Assembly: GCA_964422185.1 (NCBI GenBank)
Contig: CAYRAG010000056.1
Location: forward strand, 1-10,599
Direction: 5' to 3'
Length of the DNA stretch: 10,599 bases
DNA from: CALXCT01 sp964422185
GTDB lineage: Bacteria; Bacillota; Clostridia; Oscillospirales; Oscillospiraceae
The translations under genes and the position numbers were made by a program. Positions 6,413 to 10,599 of the stretch are shown here, piece after piece. The notes beneath the pieces are model-generated. The model saw only the letters and a list, made by a program, of their open reading frames with translations, was not told the DNA's origin and searched no databases. Every line of letters starts with the position of its first letter. Positions within the stretch are counted from its first letter, which is position 1.

Positions 6413-6766
6413 ATGGAAGACATCCCCGGCTGCGAGCAGCAGTTCATCCATGAGGACGCGGTCCGTGCGGTGGCGGCGGAGCTGCCCGAGGACGAGGTGC
6501 TGTACGATCTGGCGGAGCTGTTTAAGATGTTCGGGGACTCCACCCGCATCAAAATCCTGTACGCGCTGTTCACCCGGGAGCTGTGCGTGTGCGACATCGC
6601 CGAGCTGCTGGGCCTGACGCAGTCGGCCATCTCCCACCAGCTTCGCATCCTGAAGATGGGAAAACTGGTGAAGTACCGCCGCGAGGGCAAGGTCGTCTAC
6701 TACTCCCTGGCCGACGACCATGTCCGGTCCATCATCGGCCAGGGCAAGGAACATGTGTGCGAATAG
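6413..6766 (+). CDS. ArsR/SmtB-family metal-sensing repressor, CadC type
   Basis: This is a winged-helix repressor that leaves DNA when it binds Cd, Pb or Zn. The 117-residue protein has the ELCVCDIAELL helix with C58 and C60 (alpha-3 metal site) and the recognition helix TQSAISHQLRILK (69-81). The alpha-5 zinc-site residues D101, H103, H114 and E117 fall at the same spacing as in SmtB and CadC. C7 matches the first N-terminal cysteine of CadC, but position 11 is Phe, so the second N-terminal thiol is missing. The ATG at 6413 is supported by AAGGAGG (6398-6404) eight bases away; an upstream in-frame ATG at 6386 lies inside the operator. It is first in an operon with the HMA protein and ATPase and likely controls its own transcription. 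The cadC symbol is withheld because the inducing metal is not proven. Confidence 0.94.
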   Translation: MEDIPGCEQQFIHEDAVRAVAAELPEDEVLYDLAELFKMFGDSTRIKILYALFTRELCVCDIAELLGLTQSAISHQLRILKMGKLVKYRREGKVVYYSLADDHVRSIIGQGKEHVCE

Positions 6767-6790
6767 AACCGGCGAAAGGAGAGATATCCC

Positions 6791-7006
6791 ATGAGGAAGA
6801 CCTACAGGCTCATCGATCTGGACTGCGCCAGCTGCGCCGCCAGGATGGAAGACGCCATCCGGGCGCTGCCCGGCGTCACGGATGTCTCCGTGAACTTCCT
6901 GACGCAGAAGATGACCGTCGAGGCGGAGGACATCGCCAGCGTGATGCCCGCCGTGGTGAAGTGCGTAAAGAAAGTGGAGCCGGACTGCGAGGTTGTTCTG
7001 AGGTAG
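6791..7006 (+). CDS. Stand-alone heavy-metal-associated (HMA) domain protein
   Basis: This is a 71-residue single HMA domain, a ferredoxin-like metal-binding fold that acts as a small soluble metal carrier or as a detached ATPase domain. The metal loop is LDCASCA, giving D11, C12 and C15. An Asp before the first Cys (DCxxC) is the form seen in the HMA domain of ZntA-like Zn/Cd/Pb pumps, whereas copper carriers usually have Thr there (MTCxxC). Two further cysteines, C58 and C66, lie near the C-terminus. AGGAG (6777-6781) is nine bases before the ATG. It starts 24 bases after the repressor gene and ends 40 bases before the ATPase, which lacks its own HMA domain, so the two probably work as partners. 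Confidence 0.93.
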   Translation: MRKTYRLIDLDCASCAARMEDAIRALPGVTDVSVNFLTQKMTVEAEDIASVMPAVVKCVKKVEPDCEVVLR

Positions 7007-7046
7007 CGGCCGTGCGTACCGGAACACGAGAGGGAGGCGGTGCCCC

Positions 7047-8969
7047 GTGACGAAGAAACAGAAGAAAGACCTGCGCACCATCCTCATCGCGGCCGCGATG
7101 TTTCTCGTCCTCGGCATCCTGGATCACAGCGGCGTCAGGCTGTGGCTGCCTGACGGGGTGCGTCTCCCCTTTGCCCCGGGCGTCCCGGGGGAGGACGGCA
7201 CGACGGCGTACTACCTGCCCGTCACCTGGCTGTATCTGATCCCCTACCTGACCGTCGGCTGGAGCGTGCTGTGGAAAGCCATCCGCAACATCTCCCACGG
7301 CCAGGTGTTCGACGAGAACTTTCTCATGTCCGTCGCCTCGCTGGGCGCGTTCGGCTGCGGGGAGGCCGCCGAGGCGGTGGCGGTCATGCTGTTCTACCAG
7401 GTGGGCGAGCTGTTCCAGTCCGTCGCGGTCTCCCGATCCCGCCAGTCCATCTCGGATCTCATGGATATCCGGCCGGACTACGCCAACATCGAGCGCGGCG
7501 GCGCGCTGGAGCAGGTGGATCCGGAGGAGGTGGCGCCGGGCGATGTCATCGTGGTCAAGCCCGGGGAGCGGATCCCGCTGGACGGCGTGGTCACGGAGGG
7601 CGCCTCCGCGCTGGACACCTCCGCGCTCACCGGGGAGTCTCTTCCCCGGGATGTGGCGGCGGGGTCGGACGCGCTCAGCGGCTGCGTCAATCTGACCGGT
7701 CTGCTGCGGGTTCGCGTCACCAGGCCGTTTGGCGAGTCCACCGTCTCCCGCATCCTGGATCTGGTGGAAAACTCCTCCGCGAAAAAGGCGAAAGCGGAAA
7801 ATTTCACCACGAAGTTCGCCAGATACTACACCCCGGCGGTGGTGTTCGCGGCGCTGGCGCTGGCGGTCATCCCCCCGCTGGCCGGGCTGGGGCCCTTCCG
7901 CACCTGGCTGCACCGGGCGCTGGTGTTTCTGGTCGTCTCCTGCCCCTGCGCCCTGGTCATCTCCATCCCGCTGAGTTTCTTCGGGGGCATCGGCGGGGCC
8001 TCCCGGCAGGGCATCCTGGTCAAGGGCGGCAACTACCTGGAGGCGCTGGCGCAGGCGGGGGTCATGGTCTTTGACAAAACCGGCACCCTGACCCGGGGCG
8101 TCTTCACCGTGACCCGGGTGGAGCCGTCCGGCATGACGGAGCGGGAGCTTCTGGAGCTGGCCGCGCTGGCCGAGAGCTGGAGCGATCACCCCATCTCCAA
8201 ATCCATCCGGGACGCCGCGCCGGAGCATCTGGATCCCGGCCGGGTCACCGGGGTGCAGGAACAGGCCGGCCGCGGCGTGAAGGCGGTGATTGACGGAAAA
8301 ACCGTCCTGGCGGGCAATGCCCGGCTCATGGACTCCGCCGGCATCCCGGTGCCGGAGTGCGGCGCCGCCGGCACCGCGGTTCATGTGGCGGTGGACGGGG
8401 TCTACGCCGGTTACCTGCTCGTGTCTGACCAGATCAAAGACGGCGCCGCCCAGGCGCTCCGGGATCTGAAAGAAGCCGGCGTCCGGAAGACCGTCATGCT
8501 CACGGGCGACGCCCCCGAAGCCGCGCAGGCGGTCGCCGGGGAGCTCCCCCTGGACGAGGTGCACGCGGGCCTGCTCCCCGGGGACAAGGTGGACTGCGTG
8601 GAACACCTGCTGGAGGAAAAGCAGCCCCGGGAGACGCTGGTCTTTGTGGGGGACGGCATCAACGACGCGCCGGTTCTCTCCCGTGCGGATGTGGGGATCG
8701 CCATGGGCGCCATGGGCTCCGACGCCGCCATTGAGGCCGCGGACATCGTGCTCATGCACGACGACCTGACCAGGCTCCCCGTCGCCATCCGGATCGCCCG
8801 GAAGACGCTGCGCATCGTGCGGCAGAACATTGTCTTCGCGCTGACGGTGAAATTCCTGGTTCTGATCCTGTCCGCCATCGGCAGGGCCAATATGTGGATG
8901 GCGGTGTTCGCGGATGTGGGCGTGGCGATCCTCGCCATCCTCAACGCCATGAGAATGCTGAAAAAATGA
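7047..8969 (+). CDS. P1B-type heavy-metal ATPase, Zn/Cd/Pb exporter (CadA/ZntA-like)
   Basis: This is a membrane pump that hydrolyses ATP to export divalent soft metals. In the 640-residue protein the actuator loop TGES is at 195-198, the membrane metal site CPC at 299-301, and the phosphorylation site DKTGT begins at D343. The SDHPIS nucleotide-domain motif is at 379-384 and the hinge GDGINDAP at 535-542. D623 in the last helix (FADVGVAIL) matches the Asp typical of Zn/Cd/Pb-type P1B pumps. About eight membrane helices are expected. The N-terminus runs straight into the first helix with no HMA domain, which is encoded separately upstream. The start is GTG at 7047, with GGGAGG (7032-7037) nine bases before. 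It is the last gene of the metal operon and is followed by a hairpin. Confidence 0.95.
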   Translation: MTKKQKKDLRTILIAAAMFLVLGILDHSGVRLWLPDGVRLPFAPGVPGEDGTTAYYLPVTWLYLIPYLTVGWSVLWKAIRNISHGQVFDENFLMSVASLGAFGCGEAAEAVAVMLFYQVGELFQSVAVSRSRQSISDLMDIRPDYANIERGGALEQVDPEEVAPGDVIVVKPGERIPLDGVVTEGASALDTSALTGESLPRDVAAGSDALSGCVNLTGLLRVRVTRPFGESTVSRILDLVENSSAKKAKAENFTTKFARYYTPAVVFAALALAVIPPLAGLGPFRTWLHRALVFLVVSCPCALVISIPLSFFGGIGGASRQGILVKGGNYLEALAQAGVMVFDKTGTLTRGVFTVTRVEPSGMTERELLELAALAESWSDHPISKSIRDAAPEHLDPGRVTGVQEQAGRGVKAVIDGKTVLAGNARLMDSAGIPVPECGAAGTAVHVAVDGVYAGYLLVSDQIKDGAAQALRDLKEAGVRKTVMLTGDAPEAAQAVAGELPLDEVHAGLLPGDKVDCVEHLLEEKQPRETLVFVGDGINDAPVLSRADVGIAMGAMGSDAAIEAADIVLMHDDLTRLPVAIRIARKTLRIVRQNIVFALTVKFLVLILSAIGRANMWMAVFADVGVAILAILNAMRMLKK

Positions 8970-8970
8970 G

Positions 8971-9032
8971 ACACGGCGGAAGCAGGGGAGCCTCTCCCCC
9001 GCTTCCGCCGGTTGTCTGCCGATCTTTTTTTC
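8971..9032. terminator. Strong GC-rich hairpin, probable bidirectional terminator
   Basis: CGGCGGAAGC (8974-8983) pairs exactly with GCTTCCGCCG (9001-9010). A second inner stem GGGGAG/CTCCCC makes one long hairpin between convergent genes. An eight-T run on the plus strand (9025-9032) lies 14 bases beyond the main stem. On the minus strand six T residues (complement of 8961-8966) follow about seven bases after it. The distances are larger than ideal, so termination is probable rather than certain. Confidence 0.7.
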
Positions 9033-9040
9033 GGTTCGCG

Positions 9041-10270
9041 TTATTTCTTCTCCGGGCCGGTGGACAGCACCGCACGGTCGCGCCGCCTGTACAGCAGGAA
9101 GCAGAACAGGCAGGAAAGCGCCGCGGTGGCCATGCCCATGACAAAGGTGGCGAAATAGCCGCCGGTCAGGTTGTGCAGCACATTCGAGATGGGGTTGAAC
9201 ACCACGGAGGAGATGCCCAGGAACAGCATCAGCACCCCGTAGTTCCGGCCGGCGTACTTCGGGCCGAAGAAATCGGTGCATGTGGTGGGGAAGACCGCGG
9301 ACGGCCCGCCGTAGGCGAAGGCCGCCGCCAGAACCGCCACCACAAACAGGCCCGATCGGCTGAAGGTCAGCAGCAGGCCGGAGACAAAGGTGATGGCGCA
9401 CAGGGTGTACAGAATGCGGAACCGGCCCACGGCGTCAGACAGGGAGGACATCACAATCCGCCCGGCAAAATTCGTGATGCCGGTCAGGGAGACGGTCATC
9501 ACCGCCATCCCCTCCGCCAGGCCTCGGCTCATGCCCAGATCCTTGATCAGCGGGGTGAGCATGTTCCATGTCGCGTTGTAGAAGAACAGCGCCATGGCGA
9601 GAATCCAGAACTGCGGGCTGCGCACCGTCTGGCCCAGCGTCATGCTGGCGTCCGTCCCCGTGGCGGCCTCGGGCAGATTCAGGCTGTCCAGATACTTCTG
9701 ATCCGGCAGACGCAGGAACAGGCAGGCGACCATGCTCACGACGAAGAAGACAATGGACAGAATCCGGAAAGTCGCGGCGACGGATCCGGTGGTGTCCAGC
9801 AGCCACTGGGAGACCGGACTGAACACCACGGTGGACAGCCCGAAGGTGGAGGCCGCCAGGCCGGAGGCCAGCCCTCTGCGGTGCGGCAGCCATTTCTGAA
9901 TGGAGAACAGAATCGCCGCGTAGGCGAATCCGGAGCCCAGGCCGCCCATGCAGCAGTAGGTCACATAGATCAGGGAGATGGTTTCGCTCGTCAGCAGCGA
10001 CGAGGCGAAGATACCTGCGCTGAACAGCACGCAGCCCAGTGTGGCCACCAGTCTCGGGTTGATGATATCCTGGAGATAGCCGCCCAGGAAGTTGCCCAGC
10101 ACAAACGCGAACAGCATCACGGAAGCCACCAGGTTCGCCGCGTCCAGCGACCACTGGTACTGCTCCACGACCATCATCTTGAATACGCTCCAAAGGTAGA
10201 GAATCCCTACACAAAGCTGCACCACCAGACCGGCGCAGATCGGTTTGATGCAGCGTTTCCACTCGCTCAT
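9041..10270 (-). CDS. MFS transporter, oxalate:formate antiporter (OFA) family
   Basis: This is a 12-helix major facilitator of 409 residues in the cytoplasmic membrane. OFA-type features are the first helix with GILYLWSVF (22-30), the motif-A loop GGYLQDIINPR (63-73), QKWLPHRRGLASGLAASTFGLS (125-146), SLSDAVGRFR (276-285) and FFGPKYAGRNYG (334-345). R271 sits in helix 8, near the expected place of the substrate-binding Arg of OxlT. The helix-11 Lys of OxlT seems to be replaced by a hydrophobic residue, so transport of oxalate should not be assumed; this comparison is from memory. The ATG at 10270 has GAGGAGG eight bases upstream. It is a single-gene unit with its own strong promoter, convergent with the metal operon. 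Confidence 0.9.
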   Translation of the reverse strand: MSEWKRCIKPICAGLVVQLCVGILYLWSVFKMMVVEQYQWSLDAANLVASVMLFAFVLGNFLGGYLQDIINPRLVATLGCVLFSAGIFASSLLTSETISLIYVTYCCMGGLGSGFAYAAILFSIQKWLPHRRGLASGLAASTFGLSTVVFSPVSQWLLDTTGSVAATFRILSIVFFVVSMVACLFLRLPDQKYLDSLNLPEAATGTDASMTLGQTVRSPQFWILAMALFFYNATWNMLTPLIKDLGMSRGLAEGMAVMTVSLTGITNFAGRIVMSSLSDAVGRFRILYTLCAITFVSGLLLTFSRSGLFVVAVLAAAFAYGGPSAVFPTTCTDFFGPKYAGRNYGVLMLFLGISSVVFNPISNVLHNLTGGYFATFVMGMATAALSCLFCFLLYRRRDRAVLSTGPEKK

Positions 10271-10324
10271 ACCCTGTTCCTCCTCTTTGCGCGCCGCGGG
10301 GTCTGCCCGCTGCCGCTCCCCCCG

Positions 10325-10353
10325 ATTATACCATCCGTGTTTTTTCCTGGCAA
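10325..10353 (-). promoter_or_regulatory. Strong promoter of the MFS transporter gene
   Basis: On the minus strand, TTGCCA (10348-10353), 17 bases and TATAAT (10325-10330) form a near-consensus promoter, with TGG ahead of the -10 box as an extended element. The leader to the ATG is about 45-50 bases. Confidence 0.88.
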
Positions 10354-10366
10354 ACAACAATTTGCC
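10349..10366. promoter_or_regulatory. Inverted repeat over the -35 box of the MFS promoter
   Basis: GGCAAA (10349-10354) and TTTGCC (10361-10366) are perfect arms around CAACAA. Overlap with the -35 box suggests an operator, but the regulator is unknown. Confidence 0.5.
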
Positions 10367-10411
10367 GCCGCTTACAAGGAATCTGTTGTCAAACCGCCGC
10401 GGATCTCCCCG

Positions 10412-10545
10412 GGAAACCGGCGGAGCCGCGCACTTCTGGAACCTGGGAAAACCGGCGGGTCTGGCGGAATCCGGGCGGTTTCCGGCCGGGACGCGGAAAA
10501 CCGGCCGTCGGAATCTCTGAAAATGATACTTGACAGGAAAACCGG
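10412..10545 (+). repeat. Cluster of GGAAAACCGG decamer repeats
   Basis: Exact copies of GGAAAACCGG lie at 10446-10455, 10495-10504 and 10536-10545. A one-base-shorter copy GGAAACCGG is at 10412-10420, and a near inverted copy CGGTTTCC begins near 10476. The last exact copy sits in the spacer of the rightward promoter. The rest of 10367-10529 holds no gene that I can support. Confidence 0.65.
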
Positions 10546-10558
10546 GAGCCGCTATAAT
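10530..10558 (+). promoter_or_regulatory. Perfect-consensus promoter reading out of the window
   Basis: TTGACA (10530-10535), 17 bases and TATAAT (10553-10558) match the sigma-A consensus at all twelve positions. It must drive a gene beyond the right edge, divergent from the MFS transporter gene. Confidence 0.92.
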
Positions 10559-10580
10559 ACCTACAATACTGATAGGTATT
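10556..10580. promoter_or_regulatory. Inverted-repeat operator over the rightward -10 box
   Basis: AATACCTA (10556-10563) and TAGGTATT (10573-10580) are perfect eight-base arms with a nine-base spacer. They overlap the end of the -10 box and the start site, a repressor position. The ATACC...GGTAT frame recalls operators of Rrf2-family regulators such as IscR, but this is only a resemblance. Confidence 0.65.
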
Positions 10581-10599
10581 GAGCGCGGCAGCCCCGCCG

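Noticed and set aside
6876..9401. Very long (841-codon) open frame on the minus strand across the ATPase and terminator
   Set aside because: It is antisense to the P1B ATPase, runs through a terminator hairpin into the MFS gene, and has an Arg/Gly/His-rich composition with no recognisable domain.
8894..10582. Long plus-strand open frame opposite the MFS transporter gene
   Set aside because: It is a Gln/His/Gly-rich shadow of the transporter gene and continues through its promoter and the rightward promoter.

Overview
The window looks like chromosomal DNA of a GC-rich, Gram-positive-type bacterium, most likely a Clostridia relative of the Oscillospiraceae kind. This is an inference. It rests on a perfect CIRCE element on groESL, strong AGGAGG-type ribosome binding sites, sigma-A style TTGACA/TATAAT promoters, a CadC-type metal repressor, and high-GC codon use that opens long false reading frames opposite most real genes. 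I see no phage genes, transposases, CRISPR arrays, tRNAs or rRNAs. Most of the window is ordinary core or housekeeping content, and I found no convincing new multi-gene system.

Layout from left to right. Positions 1-1114 hold the first 371 codons of groEL on the minus strand; the rest lies outside the window. groES (1256-1540, minus) lies upstream of it, with a CIRCE operator (1594-1620) and a sigma-A promoter (1630-1658). Positions 1659-2058 hold no convincing gene but several perfect inverted repeats and an extended -10 promoter. That promoter probably drives an nfeD-like membrane gene (2059-2514) and an SPFH/stomatin-like gene (2547-3488), a well-known membrane-microdomain pair. A hairpin with T tracts on both sides ends this pair and the convergent EamA-type transporter gene (3551-4453, minus).

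A divergent control region (4454-4725) holds a promoter for each side and an 18-bp perfect palindrome. To its right, a small zinc-metallopeptidase-like gene (4726-5130) is followed 13 bases later by a DNA cytosine-5 methyltransferase gene (5144-6220). The methyltransferase ribosome binding site overlaps the peptidase stop codon. No restriction endonuclease is visible, so the methyltransferase looks orphan. A terminator follows at 6246-6292.

Next is a compact metal-efflux operon: a CadC/SmtB-type repressor (6413-6766), a 71-residue stand-alone HMA protein with a DCxxC metal site (6791-7006), and a Zn/Cd/Pb-type P1B ATPase that lacks its own N-terminal HMA domain (7047-8969). A near-perfect SmtB/CzrA-like operator overlaps the promoter. 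The likely logic is that metal releases the repressor and the HMA protein plus ATPase then export the metal.

A bidirectional terminator separates this operon from a convergent OFA-family (OxlT-like) MFS transporter gene (9041-10270, minus). The right edge (10361-10599) has no gene. It carries a perfect-consensus promoter pointing out of the window, an inverted repeat over its -10 box, and three exact copies of one decamer, one of them inside the promoter spacer.
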